Assembly (NCBI RefSeq): GCF_009498455.1
Contig: NZ_CP045644.1
Coordinates: forward strand, 3,165,001 to 3,229,000
Reading direction: 5' to 3'
From: Variovorax paradoxus
Lineage (GTDB): Bacteria > Pseudomonadota > Gammaproteobacteria > Burkholderiales > Burkholderiaceae_C
DNA length: 64,000 nucleotides
This document shows, in pieces, positions 36,043 through 44,129 of the stretch (position 1 is the stretch's first letter; each line of letters opens with the position of its first letter). A program made the translations under genes and the position numbers. The notes under the pieces are model-generated. The model did not search any database. It was not told the origin of the DNA and was given only the letters and a program-made list of their open reading frames with translations.

Positions 36043-36792
36043 ATGACGCAAGCCACGGCGCTTCCGCTGGCAGGCCGCGTGGCCTTCGTGACCGGCGCGG
36101 GGCAGGGGCTGGGCGCAGCCATCGCGCGCGGGCTGGCGCAGGCCGGCGCGCGCATCGCGTTGGCCGACATCGACGAGGCCAACGCCCAGGCCGTTGCCGC
36201 CGAGGTGAACGGCCTCGCGCTGCCGCTCGACGTGCGCGACGAGCAGGCCTTCAACAACCGCTTCGCGCAGGCCGTGGCGCACTTCGGCAGCGTCGACATC
36301 CTCGTCAACAACGCGGCGCGCACGCCGACCACGTCGCTGTGGGACATCACACCCGCCGAGTGGGACGACGTGCTTGCCATCAACCTGCGCGGCAGCTTCT
36401 TCGGCTGCCGCATCGCCGGACGCCACATGCGCGCACGCGGCGCGGGCCGCATCGTCAACCTGGCCTCGCTGGCGGGGCAGCAGGTCAGCAGCGCCACCGG
36501 CGTGCACTACGCGGCCAGCAAGGCCGGCCTGCTGGCGCTGACGCGTGCCTTTGCGCAGGAGCTGGCGCCGCACGGCGTGACCGTGAACGCGCTGGCACCC
36601 GCCGCCATCGACAGCCCCGCGCTCGCGGCGCTAGCACCCGAGCGGCAGCAGGTGCTGAAAGCCGGCATCCCGCTCGGCCGCTTCGGGCTGGCCGACGAGG
36701 TCGCCGCCGCCGTCGTCTACCTGGCCTCGCCGGCCGCGGCCTTCATGACCGGGGCGACGCTCGACCTCAACGGCGGCCGTTTCATGCGGTAG
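36043..36792 (+). CDS. Short-chain dehydrogenase/reductase (3-oxoacyl reductase type)
   Basis: 249 residues with FVTGAGQGLGAAIARGLAQAG (about 14-34), ILVNNAA, VNLASLAG and the catalytic YAASK. FabG-like length. Position, five bases after the ligase stop, suggests oxidation of a hydroxyacyl-CoA or reduction of a ketone made in the pathway. Nothing in the sequence fixes the substrate. Confidence 0.86.
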   Translation: MTQATALPLAGRVAFVTGAGQGLGAAIARGLAQAGARIALADIDEANAQAVAAEVNGLALPLDVRDEQAFNNRFAQAVAHFGSVDILVNNAARTPTTSLWDITPAEWDDVLAINLRGSFFGCRIAGRHMRARGAGRIVNLASLAGQQVSSATGVHYAASKAGLLALTRAFAQELAPHGVTVNALAPAAIDSPALAALAPERQQVLKAGIPLGRFGLADEVAAAVVYLASPAAAFMTGATLDLNGGRFMR

Positions 36793-36810
36793 CACCACCT
36801 CGGGGCGCAA

Positions 36811-36840
36811 ATGGCTAAAATGATTCAGAACTAAACCATT
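36811..36840. promoter_or_regulatory. Candidate MarR operator before the SDR-MarR-thioesterase genes
   Basis: ATGGCTAAA and CTAAACCAT flank an AT-rich core, an imperfect dyad at 36811-36839. Within it ATTCAGAACTAAACCATT (36823-36840) repeats the sequence at 13031-13047 (ATTCA-N3-CTAAA, then CATT). The shared site in front of both MarR-linked transcripts is the reason to propose an operator. Confidence 0.45.
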
Positions 36841-36845
36841 CAGGT

Positions 36846-37622
36846 ATGCACACAAATTCGCTCACTGGCCGTCATGCCCTCGTCACCGGCGCCGCTCGCG
36901 GCATCGGCGCAGAGATCGCCCGCACCCTTGCCGCCCAGGGCGCCAAGCTGACCCTGTTGGGCCGCGATGCGCAGGCCCTGCAGCGCGTGGCCGAGACCCT
37001 GGCGGGCGGCGGCCACGGCGTGGTGGCGGCCGACGTGGCCGACCCGCAGGCCGTGCAGTCGGCCTTTGCGCAGGCGCGGGCCGAGCGCGGGGCGGTGACC
37101 GTGCTGGTCAACAACGCGGGCGCCGCCGAGAGCGCGCCGTTCCTGAAGACCTCGGTCGAGCTGTGGCAGCGCATGCTGTCGGTCAACCTCACTGGCAGCT
37201 TTTTGTGTGCGCAGGCCGCGCTGCCCGACATGCTCGACGCCGGCTGGGGCCGCATCGTCAACATCGCCAGCACGGCGGGGCAGAAGGGCTACGCCTATGT
37301 GTCGGCCTACACCGCCGCCAAGCACGGGGTGATCGGCCTCACGCGCGCGCTGGCGCTCGAAGTGGCGCGCAAGGGCATCACCGTGAACGCCGTGTGCCCC
37401 GGCTACACCGACACCGACATCCTGCGCAACAGCGTCGCCAACGTGGTCGGCAAGACCGGCCGCAGCGAAGCCGATGCGCTGGCCGAGTTCTCCAGCGTGA
37501 ACCCGCAAAAGCGCATCGTGCAGCCCGCCGAAGTGGCCGACGCCGTGCGCTGGCTCTGCGGCGACGGCGCCGCGTCGGTCACCGGCCAGTCGATCTCCGT
37601 TTCCGGAGGAGAAGTCACATGA
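36846..37622 (+). CDS. Short-chain dehydrogenase, 3-hydroxyacyl-CoA dehydrogenase type
   Basis: 258 residues with [20 protein letters not shown] (about 13-32), [23 protein letters not shown], and YTAAK. The [19 protein letters not shown] tail is common in 3-hydroxyacyl-CoA and acetoacetyl-CoA SDRs. It starts six bases after a candidate operator and overlaps the MarR gene by four bases, so regulator and dehydrogenase are co-transcribed. Likely part of the same catabolic regulon. Confidence 0.85.
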   Translation: MHTNSLTGRHALVTGAARGIGAEIARTLAAQGAKLTLLGRDAQALQRVAETLAGGGHGVVAADVADPQAVQSAFAQARAERGAVTVLVNNAGAAESAPFLKTSVELWQRMLSVNLTGSFLCAQAALPDMLDAGWGRIVNIASTAGQKGYAYVSAYTAAKHGVIGLTRALALEVARKGITVNAVCPGYTDTDILRNSVANVVGKTGRSEADALAEFSSVNPQKRIVQPAEVADAVRWLCGDGAASVTGQSISVSGGEVT

Positions 37623-38155
37623 ACCGCAACGATGCCTCGCATGCCGTGCTGAGCGACGCCGAAGAACTCGGCCATGAAGGCCGCGCCGGCCATGAAGACC
37701 ACGCCATGCTCAAGCTGTGGCTGCGCATGCTCGCGAGCACCACGCAGATCGAAGCCGAGATCCGGCGCCGGCTGCGCGAGCGCTTCGGCATCTCGCTGGC
37801 GCGCTTCGACTACATGGCGCAGCTGTACCGTTACGAAGACGGCCTGAAGATGCGCGTGCTCTCGCGCTACCTGATGGTGACCGGCGGCAACGTCACCGGC
37901 CTGACCGACGAGCTCGAACGCGAAGGCGTGGTGGCGCGTGCGCCCAGCCCCGACGACCGCCGCGCCTGGATCGTGAGCCTTACGCCCACCGGCCGCACCG
38001 CCTTCGAAGCGATGGCCACCGAGCATGAGCAGTGGATTCTCGAGATGTTCTCGGGCCTGGACATGAAGACCGTCAAGCAGATGCACAGCCAGCTCGGGCT
38101 GCTGCGCGTGCACGTGATGCGCGGCGACGGCGCGGGCGAGGAAGCACGCGCATGA
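37619..38155 (+). CDS. MarR family transcriptional regulator (second)
   Basis: 178 residues with [29 protein letters not shown] and wing [16 protein letters not shown]. The N-terminal 30 residues ([20 protein letters not shown]) are an acidic extension ahead of the dimerisation helix. Two MarR genes in one locus fit the description of the Variovorax auxin locus. Start overlaps the SDR stop; the thioesterase follows with another ATGA overlap. Confidence 0.9.
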   Translation: MNRNDASHAVLSDAEELGHEGRAGHEDHAMLKLWLRMLASTTQIEAEIRRRLRERFGISLARFDYMAQLYRYEDGLKMRVLSRYLMVTGGNVTGLTDELEREGVVARAPSPDDRRAWIVSLTPTGRTAFEAMATEHEQWILEMFSGLDMKTVKQMHSQLGLLRVHVMRGDGAGEEARA

Positions 38156-38619
38156 GCGGCGAGGGTGGTGGTGGTGTGGCGTTCCAGCGCCCGCGCCTGA
38201 TCCGCTTTTCTGACTGCGACCCGGCGGGCATCGTCTTCTATCCGCAGTACTTCGTGATGCTCAACGGCCTGGTCGAAGACTGGGTGAGCGACGGGCTTGG
38301 CGTGGGCTACCACGCACTCATCGGCGAGCGCCGCGTCGGCCTGCCGACCGTGAAGCTCGACGCCGACTTTCGCGCCGTGAGCCGCATGGGCGACCACGTG
38401 ATGCTCGGCCTTTCGGTGGCGCAACTGGGCTCGCGCTCGATCACGCTGTCGTTGCGTTGCTTCGAGCCCACCTCGGGCGAGGTGCGCATGCAGGTGCGTC
38501 AGGTGCTGGTGACGACCTCGCTCGACACCCACCGCGCCATCGCCGTGCCCGACGACATGCGCGCGGCCATCCTGCGCGATGCGCCGGCGTTGGCAGTCGA
38601 CGCCGCAGACAAGGCCTGA
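38152..38619 (+). CDS. Hotdog-fold acyl-CoA thioesterase, 4-hydroxybenzoyl-CoA thioesterase type
   Basis: 155 residues. The active-site segment FSDCDPAGIVFYPQYF holds D23, equivalent to the catalytic Asp of Pseudomonas 4-hydroxybenzoyl-CoA thioesterase, with an RCFEP region later. It hydrolyses an aryl-CoA; in this locus 2-aminobenzoyl-CoA is an attractive candidate, by inference. It overlaps the MarR stop (ATGA). Last gene of this transcript. Confidence 0.88.
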   Translation: MSGEGGGGVAFQRPRLIRFSDCDPAGIVFYPQYFVMLNGLVEDWVSDGLGVGYHALIGERRVGLPTVKLDADFRAVSRMGDHVMLGLSVAQLGSRSITLSLRCFEPTSGEVRMQVRQVLVTTSLDTHRAIAVPDDMRAAILRDAPALAVDAADKA

Positions 38620-38625
38620 GAAAGG

Positions 38626-39042
38626 CTAGGGCGCCAGCGCAGGGCCGTCGGCAGGCTCCAGCGCCTTCTTCTCTTGCGCGTGCTTCTTCAGCCAGCCGCT
38701 GAGTTCCCGCTTTCCCTTGGCATTGGCCTGTCGCCACGCGTCACGCGCGGCGGCCACGAAGCGCTCTTCCGCCGCATCGGGCGGTGCTTCTGAAGGCGGT
38801 GTGTTGTCTTCGTCGAGCCAACCGGCGGCCACGTCGCAGTGCCGTTCGATCTGCCGTGCGAGCTTGTCGCCGATGGGCCGCGCACTCTTGATCTGGCTCC
38901 ACATGCTCGGAGAGATTTCGATCTTGCGTGCGAACGCCTGGTCGAGCCCCTTGGCGGGCAGGCCCGCCGCGACGGCGTCCTCGAGAAAGCGGCGATGCAG
39001 CACAAGCGCATTGCGGCGGCGCGCGACGGTGGTATGGGGCAC
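38626..39042 (-). CDS. Predicted HTH regulator, 138 aa
   Basis: Convergent with the thioesterase gene, six bases apart. Residues about 25-75 (GLDQAFARKIEISPSMWSQIKSARPIGDKLARQIERH) look like a Cro-like helix-turn-helix; the following CDVAAGWLDEDN is seen in phage-like and accessory repressors. The C-terminal 60 residues are charged and helical. It is divergent from a promoter at 39086 whose -10 overlaps a GTAAA-N5-TTTAC dyad, a likely target. Function unknown; probable transcription regulator. Confidence 0.65.
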   Translation of the reverse strand: MPHTTVARRRNALVLHRRFLEDAVAAGLPAKGLDQAFARKIEISPSMWSQIKSARPIGDKLARQIERHCDVAAGWLDEDNTPPSEAPPDAAEERFVAAARDAWRQANAKGKRELSGWLKKHAQEKKALEPADGPALAP

Positions 39043-39085
39043 TGTTCAAAAACAACAACAAGACAAGAAAAGATTGTCCCGGTTG

Positions 39086-39114
39086 TTGACGTCGCCGTAA
39101 ACACTCTTTACAGT
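39086..39114 (+). promoter_or_regulatory. Promoter with overlapping palindrome
   Basis: -35 TTGACG (39086-39091), 17-base spacer, -10 TACAGT (39109-39114). A perfect dyad GTAAA-CACTC-TTTAC occupies 39097-39111 and overlaps the -10. It faces away from the HTH gene at 38626-39042, which may autoregulate through it. The transcript would run into the small ORF at 39196. Confidence 0.5.
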
Positions 39115-39195
39115 TGCCTCCAATTCACGGCACCAGCCGTCCCCTTTTTCCAACCCCTTACAGCCGACAGCGGCAATTTTTGACCAGGAACCATC

Positions 39196-39405
39196 GTGAA
39201 CACCGCACTGACTCTCACCAGCATTCGACCCGCCTCGGGCCGACCGCTCGTGCGCGTCGGGTTCTGCCATGGTTTCGACATGCCGTCGCCCCTGTCGTTG
39301 TCTTCGCATCTGAACACCGCGTACGCCACCCAAGCCGCAGCCCGTCTGCGCGTGGGTGGTCAGTTCGAGGCTCATCAGGTGCCCCCGGGTGGAGGTCGCG
39401 CGTAG
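39196..39405 (+). CDS. Small uncharacterised protein, 69 aa
   Basis: GTG start with AGGAA five bases upstream; 69 residues (NTALTLTSIRPASGRPLVRV...). It sits between a candidate promoter and a strong terminator that starts 30 bases after its stop, which supports a real transcript. I do not recognise the sequence and see no motif apart from the C-terminal GGGRA. It may instead be the leader part of a small RNA. Confidence 0.5.
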   Translation: MNTALTLTSIRPASGRPLVRVGFCHGFDMPSPLSLSSHLNTAYATQAAARLRVGGQFEAHQVPPGGGRA

Positions 39406-39434
39406 GCGCGCATCTCTCAAGCTCTCTCGCAAAG

Positions 39435-39466
39435 AGGCCCGGACACCGCAAGGTTCCGGGCCTTTT
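39435..39466 (+). terminator. Rho-independent terminator after the small ORF
   Basis: Stem GGCCCGGA / TCCGGGCC with an 11-base loop, then a T-run (CTTTTTG). It ends the short transcript beginning near 39120. Confidence 0.85.
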
Positions 39467-39659
39467 TGTTTTGCCGCTTTCCATTTCGGGTGTGCCTTCA
39501 CCCCACCGCCAGAAATTGCCGCGTCGACGGTCTGGCGGGATGTGCATGAGTTGATCACTCCTGTGCAGCGACGTTTGACGGGGCCGCGCCCAGCGCGCGG
39601 CCCGTCGCGTGAGGACACAACCGAAATGGAAGCGCGGGCAGGCTCTTTTTGTTTTTCTT

Positions 39660-39736
<77 letters not shown>

Positions 39737-39884
39737 CGGACCACACCCGAGCGGGACCGGGCCATGCCAACGCATGGCCCGCCCGCGGAAACCGGCCGCA
39801 AAGATGGGGCGGCGCCGGAACCCGTCACCGGACATTTTTCAAGTCGTTGCTTTTATTTTTCTGTCACCCACCCAGGAGGCCCTC

Positions 39885-40097
39885 ATGCGCAAGCGCAACA
39901 CACCGATCCGGATGATCGCCGTGCACCCGTCACCGCTGCCGCGCAGGCACATGGTGTGGTCGCTGGCCCAGCGCTTTGGCGTGGGGCTCGGGCCGCGTGC
40001 CATCGCGTACCGCGCGTCGGCATTGCCAGACGGCACCGAGGCGCCACTCGACAGCCTCGACCTCGACCAGCGCGTGCGCGCGTCGGGCGAGTGGTAG
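39885..40097 (+). CDS. Small basic uncharacterised protein, 70 aa
   Basis: ATG at 39885 with AGGAGG six bases upstream, between tRNA-Pro and tRNA-His. 70 residues, MRKRNTPIRMIAVHPSPLPR then QRFGVGLGPRAIAYRAS and an acidic end. It is not recognisable to me. The strong ribosome site makes it a real gene. Longer in-frame starts would run through the tRNA and are rejected. Confidence 0.7.
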   Translation: MRKRNTPIRMIAVHPSPLPRRHMVWSLAQRFGVGLGPRAIAYRASALPDGTEAPLDSLDLDQRVRASGEW

Positions 40098-40135
40098 CAG
40101 GCCGGCGTCTTTCGTTTCAGTTTTCTTTTTTCAAT

Positions 40136-40210
40136 GGTGCGTGTAGCTCAATGGCAGAGCCGCGGGTTGTGGTCCCGCTGACAACGGTTCGATTCCGTTC
40201 GTGCACCCCA
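40136..40210 (+). tRNA. tRNA-His (anticodon GTG)
   Basis: Includes the extra G at position -1 paired with the unusual discriminator C, as expected for bacterial tRNA-His. Acceptor GTGCGTG with CGTGCAC, D arm TAGCTCAATGGCAGAGC, anticodon loop GGGTT-GTG-GTCCC, T arm AACGG-TTCGATT-CCGTT, encoded CCA. Confidence 0.95.
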
Positions 40211-40253
40211 TCCGTTCACCACCAACCATCGCCGCGAAGGGAGGCGATTCATC

Positions 40254-40817
40254 ATGCACTCTCACGTCCTGCAACTCGATATTCAGGGCACGCCGCAAGC
40301 CTGGATCTCGCTGGAGCAGGCGGTGTTGCACTACGCCACCGGCAGTGTGGCCTGGGAAGACGGCGCGCTGCCACTGGCCACGCTGCGCGGCGGCTTCAAC
40401 GTGGCGCGCGGTGTGCAGTCGCGCATCGATGTCGCGCCCATCATCGCGCTGCGCGGCGCGTCGAAGATCAACCTCTTCGACGTCGTGCCCGGCGTGACCA
40501 AGGCCAAGCTGCTGCGCCGCGACCGCCACACCTGCGCGTACTGCGCACAGGTGTTCGCCGATCGCGACCTGCAGTGCGAGCACGTCATGCCCGAGTCGCG
40601 CGGCGGCCCGTGGAGCTGGACCAACCTCGTGAGCGCCTGCGCCGTCTGCAACAACCGCAAGGCCGCACGCACGCCCGAAGAAGCGGACATGCCGCTGGTC
40701 TACCTGCCGTACGTGCCGAGCCGCTTCGAGAGCTTCCTGCTCGAAGGCCGCAACATCCGCGCGGACGTGCACGAGTGGCTGGCCAAGCGCCTGCCGCGCG
40801 GCTCGCGGCTGCAGTAG
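40254..40817 (+). CDS. HNH endonuclease family protein
   Basis: 187 residues. The HNH domain is at about 90-140: CAYC, then ECEHVMPESRGGPWSWTNLVSACAVCNNRKAARTP, with two CxxC zinc pairs and the EH..N..H-like HNH core. The first 80 residues are an uncharacterised beta-rich part. Such short stand-alone HNH proteins are widespread in Burkholderiales and are not tied to a visible phage or restriction partner here. The gene follows tRNA-His by 43 bases and ends before a clear terminator. Confidence 0.85.
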   Translation: MHSHVLQLDIQGTPQAWISLEQAVLHYATGSVAWEDGALPLATLRGGFNVARGVQSRIDVAPIIALRGASKINLFDVVPGVTKAKLLRRDRHTCAYCAQVFADRDLQCEHVMPESRGGPWSWTNLVSACAVCNNRKAARTPEEADMPLVYLPYVPSRFESFLLEGRNIRADVHEWLAKRLPRGSRLQ

Positions 40818-40836
40818 CGCCACGCGCACAAAGAGA

Positions 40837-40875
40837 AAAGCCCGCTGCCCGTTGAATCAACGGACGGCGGGCTTT
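40837..40875 (+). terminator. Rho-independent terminator after the HNH gene
   Basis: AAAGCCCGC...GCGGGCTTT stem with a nested inner hairpin CCGTTGAATCAACGG. 20 bases after the stop at 40817; it may serve both strands. Confidence 0.8.
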
Positions 40876-40961
40876 GCCTTGTGCGGCTCGCGGTGCGCGA
40901 GCGATGCGTGTGTGGGTGAAGAACGAAGACGGGAGCGGCTTGCTTGCTTGTTTGCTTGTGT

Positions 40962-41138
40962 TCAGCGCCCCGCGCCGAAGAAGCTGTAGGCCACTGCGGT
41001 GGCTGCTGCGAGCCCGCCGATCAAGATGAAGAGCACCTTCGTCGTACGGCGAGGGCCGCGCCGTGAACGGGCCCAATGCTCCGGCCCGATCAGATCGATC
41101 GGAACCGTGGGTTTACCTATGTCGGATGCCTTTTCCAT
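40962..41138 (-). CDS. Small single-pass membrane protein, 58 aa
   Basis: 58 residues: a charged N-terminus (MEKASDIGKPTVPIDLIGPEHW), a basic patch RSRRGPRRTTK, then one membrane helix VLFILIGGLAAATAVAYSFF and the end GAGR. Start ATG at 41138. Longer open frames upstream on this strand are overlaps with unrelated sequence and are rejected. Unknown function; topology likely N-in. Confidence 0.6.
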   Translation of the reverse strand: MEKASDIGKPTVPIDLIGPEHWARSRRGPRRTTKVLFILIGGLAAATAVAYSFFGAGR

Positions 41139-41247
41139 GCCAAGAAATATAGCGCAGGCGCCAAGGCAAGAAGTTACAACGGCCTTTTGGCCTATTCGCA
41201 CCGTGGCTCCTTGCCGACACCCGGCAGAACCGGGTGAAATATTCCCC

Positions 41248-41661
41248 ATGAACCAACAGATCATTCTCGAGAGCCTTGTCCGCGCCCTGGAGAGCTGGGT
41301 CCGCAACGCCTCTGCGGCCGAGCTGTGGCGCGTGCACCGCGAGGGCGGCCTGGGCGCATCGATCCGCACCGAAGGCGAGAGCGTCGTGCACGTGCGCATC
41401 GCGCTCGACGGCCCGCCCGATGCGCTGTCGAGCATCGGCAAGACCGACGGCCGCCTGCCCGTGACCGAAGCGTTCAGAGGCACCGCCGGCGAAGCAGGGT
41501 GGGGCAACCCGCCACCGCAAGGCAGCGCCGAGCGCGAGCAGTGGTTTCTGTCGAGCGACGTGGCGCAAGAGCAGGCGCGGCAGTACCTGTTGGCGGAGGT
41601 GGCGGCGCGACGGGATGCGTTGGTGCGGCGGGTGGAGGCGTGGGAGGCGGGTGCGGGTTGA
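41248..41661 (+). CDS. Uncharacterised protein, 137 aa
   Basis: 137 residues, mostly helical: QQIILESLVRALESWVRNASAAELWRVH at the start, a charged C-terminal helix AREQARQYLLAEVAARRDALVRRVEAW. ATG at 41248 is the first good start; the longer frame is noncoding. I do not recognise it. It is the last compositionally native gene before the lower-GC patch. Confidence 0.6.
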   Translation: MNQQIILESLVRALESWVRNASAAELWRVHREGGLGASIRTEGESVVHVRIALDGPPDALSSIGKTDGRLPVTEAFRGTAGEAGWGNPPPQGSAEREQWFLSSDVAQEQARQYLLAEVAARRDALVRRVEAWEAGAG

Positions 41662-41899
41662 GGCAGGTGCGCGGGCCGCAGGGCCGTTTGTTGATCGACT
41701 CGTAAAGCAATTCCGCTTGCAGCTGATGATCTCGTTCGGAACTTGAGCGGAGCGCGTAAGGTGCGCTGACCGCGCAGGAGCAATGACATGTGAGCGGTGT
41801 GCTTCAACCGCACCAAGCCCGGTGCAGTTGTCCTGTTGTTGATCCGTGCCAAGGCGAACCTTGATTCGATCTCTGGCGAAACCTTGAGGGAGTCGCGCA

Positions 41900-42112
41900 A
41901 TGCCGCAGAAACAGCCAATGAGTGACGCCGAACTGGCTGCTTTCGAAGCAAGCCAGGACTTCGATGCGTTGCTTGCGCAGTCTGCGCGCGAGATGGGCGA
42001 TGGAGCAACGTGCAAGGTCGACATGCCTGTTGTCGCTGTGCATGAGAAGGCAGGTCTTTCGCTTGAAGCACTCGCAGCGATGGACTTAGACCACAAGCCC
42101 GATGTGCTGTGA
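41900..42112 (+). CDS. Small ORF, possible internally deleted HigA-type antitoxin, 70 aa
   Basis: ATG at 41900 with GAGGGA about eight bases upstream. The sequence SDAELAAFEASQDFDALLAQSAREMGDG then VVAVHEKAGLS resembles the N-terminal arm of HigA/Xre-type antitoxins, which continue into an HTH; here the HTH is absent and the ORF goes straight to LEALAAMDLDHKPDVL, similar to their C-terminus. So it could be an in-frame deletion product. No toxin gene is next to it. From the family reading only; weak. Confidence 0.45.
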   Translation: MPQKQPMSDAELAAFEASQDFDALLAQSAREMGDGATCKVDMPVVAVHEKAGLSLEALAAMDLDHKPDVL

Positions 42113-42328
42113 GTCGCGTGAGGTCAAGCAGCGCTTGGCTCAAACGCTGGCATCGTTGAATTCATCACGAGTACATCGCACGTTCCACAAAGTCGACGCG
42201 AGTCCTCATTTGTTCACCGTGTGAGGCTTCCGTTGATGCGCTTCTCTCCATACATTTGAAGGACCGCCGCGCCTCACGGCGGGACATCGATGCACACCGC
42301 AGCGATGTCGATGTGAGGCACAAAAGGC

Positions 42329-42360
42329 GACGGCCAGGGTGCGCTAACACCCTGACCGTC
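42329..42360. other. 13-bp hairpin without T-run
   Basis: GACGGCCAGGGTG and CACCCTGACCGTC form a stem with one mismatch around the six-base loop CGCTAA. No T-run follows, so a classical terminator is unlikely. It lies in the gene-poor interval 42113-42402, where I see nothing else. Confidence 0.5.
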
Positions 42361-42402
42361 TGACCAAGTGACGTGCATTACTTTGGAAAGAGAGCACACC
42401 AA

Positions 42403-42675
42403 ATGGCTGATCGAATTATCGCCGGGCGAAACGCGCCTGCATCCCACGACGTGGTCCGCCAGCCGGACGCGTCAGACATCCTAGAGAACAAGCTGACCCA
42501 GCTGCAGTCTTTGCTGAGTTGCTGTTATGGGGACGAGGGCGAGTGGTTCGAGGCGATTGGCGCAAGGCGCCGCGACAACATCATGTGGATTGCTGCGGAC
42601 TTGGCTGGGGATGCGATGGAGCTTTCACAGCTACTGCTGAAAAAATCCGACGTGAACACAACGGACAAAACTTGA
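42403..42675 (+). CDS. Uncharacterised protein, 90 aa
   Basis: ATG at 42403 preceded by GGAAAGAGAG; an ATG-like start 30 bases earlier is also in frame but lacks a ribosome site. Residues about 28-75 (ILENKLTQLQSLLSCCYGDEGEWFEAIGARRRDNIMWIAADLAGDAMELSQLL) form helices typical of small proteins found on accessory elements. Not recognised. Composition is lower in GC than the core genes. Confidence 0.5.
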   Translation: MADRIIAGRNAPASHDVVRQPDASDILENKLTQLQSLLSCCYGDEGEWFEAIGARRRDNIMWIAADLAGDAMELSQLLLKKSDVNTTDKT

Positions 42676-42728
42676 GCTCTGCAACCGGTGAACATGGATG
42701 TTCATCGGGTCACGGCTTGTTCTCGCTG

Positions 42729-43913
42729 CTAGGTGGGGAGTACGAAACGGGTCAAGTCAATTGGCTCTTCACCTTTTGATCGTCGCAGGATGTAGCTGTT
42801 CCCCTTGCGAAAAATCGTGATGTGCCAATACATGCGCGTGTCATTTGCTGTGGTTCCCATGCCATCGAGCCATGTTTCGAACTCGCTGAACGGGATGAGC
42901 AACAGGCGTTCGCTGCTTCCGCAGCCCAGAGCTACGTACGACTGAGAGTGCTCTTTCAGGAAGGCGCGCTGGTGGGGGTGAAATGCGAACCAGTAGTTTG
43001 GGCTGGTATCCGGGTTGTGCTCTTTCGAAGCGGAGCAACTGAGCGCGACGAGCTTATCGGCTGAGACATATCCAGTGCGGCTCTGGCGCACAAATGACGA
43101 GCCTAGATTCGACTGAACTCGCTGTACGCAGGCTTCCTGAAACGCGACCGGAATGAACTTACGTCCATCTTTGACAAGCGGGACGCTCTTCGTTTCTTCA
43201 ATAGTTGAGCCTGCACCGTCTTCTTGTCGAATATCTTCTGCAGCCGAGAAAAGAATGTCCGCAATGGCATCAAGGCGAGTGAACTCGTGCGGAATCAGAA
43301 TATTGTGTATCCGCTGAACGATCGAAGGATCCTCGACTTCTTCCTTGATAGATGCCAGTCGAGCGAGCGCGTCTACCGAGATGATTCGAATATCCCACGC
43401 ATGCCTTGAACCTCTTATTTGTGCCTCAAGGTCACCCGTATCTTGTCGACCAACCACGAGCAGCATCGAAGATTTTGCTTCCGCGACAACTTCCTTATTG
43501 ATCAGCGCTCTTCGATAGTTTGCGATCGTATTGAGATCGATGCGGTATGTGTCCGTCGTCTTTACTTCGGCAACGATCGCATGCCCACTCGGAAAGACCC
43601 AAAGGCCATCGAAGCCGGTGTGCTTAACCGTTCCGCGATAGCGACCATTCGTGATGTGAGCTCCCAAGCGAGCCCCAATCTCATTCACGATATCTTGTAG
43701 TGCTAGACCGGAGTCCTGAAAAGATTGCTCCAGGCATTGGTCGGCGTAGGTCAACAAGCTTGCCGACGAAACGCTGCCTAAGAAGGACCGAAATTCTGTA
43801 GAGCACGGACTGTCGTCGAGCAGGCGCCCACCACCTGCAAACGCGATCAATTGTTGAACCTGCTTATCTTTGAGCTGGTCGGGAGACGATTTCCAGAGAT
43901 CAGGAAGCGGCAT
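42729..43913 (-). CDS. PD-(D/E)XK nuclease-like protein, 394 aa
   Basis: 394 residues from the ATG at 43913 (MPLPDLWKSS); a longer frame is possible but less likely. A nuclease core is suggested by IVNEIGARLG, then HTGFDGLWVFPSGHAIVAEVKTTDTYRIDL, which gives the E...D...ExK pattern of PD-(D/E)XK enzymes. The other parts (about 200-394) are not recognised. Codon use and base composition are much less GC-rich than the surroundings, and it lies next to tRNA-Thr. Possible restriction-like or defence nuclease without visible partners; not confirmed. Confidence 0.65.
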   Translation of the reverse strand: MPLPDLWKSSPDQLKDKQVQQLIAFAGGGRLLDDSPCSTEFRSFLGSVSSASLLTYADQCLEQSFQDSGLALQDIVNEIGARLGAHITNGRYRGTVKHTGFDGLWVFPSGHAIVAEVKTTDTYRIDLNTIANYRRALINKEVVAEAKSSMLLVVGRQDTGDLEAQIRGSRHAWDIRIISVDALARLASIKEEVEDPSIVQRIHNILIPHEFTRLDAIADILFSAAEDIRQEDGAGSTIEETKSVPLVKDGRKFIPVAFQEACVQRVQSNLGSSFVRQSRTGYVSADKLVALSCSASKEHNPDTSPNYWFAFHPHQRAFLKEHSQSYVALGCGSSERLLLIPFSEFETWLDGMGTTANDTRMYWHITIFRKGNSYILRRSKGEEPIDLTRFVLPT

Positions 43914-44129
43914 GAAGCAGCGGGCCCAACTGTTAGTGCGACAACATTTTTTGTTGGGGAACGTTAACAGATTCTTTCGCATGGACGCTGCCGCGGCGTA
44001 GAGCTGGGAGCGTTGATCCAGCCCGGCCTATCGCGGACCGGCGTGAGGCAGGAACTCTGGATCTTTCGCGAGTGCTTGCGCCTCCTGTTCTTGTCGAAAG
44101 TACAAAGCTCTTCGGATCGCGCATATGAG

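Noticed and set aside
40962..42143. 393-residue open frame on the minus strand
   Set aside because: Only the last 58 codons look coding (small membrane protein); the upstream part lies opposite a plus-strand gene and has serine/arginine-rich shadow composition.
42329..42360. Integron attC-like site
   Set aside because: The GCTAAC inside the loop suggested it, but no matching core sites at the ends of the hairpin and no integrase are visible.
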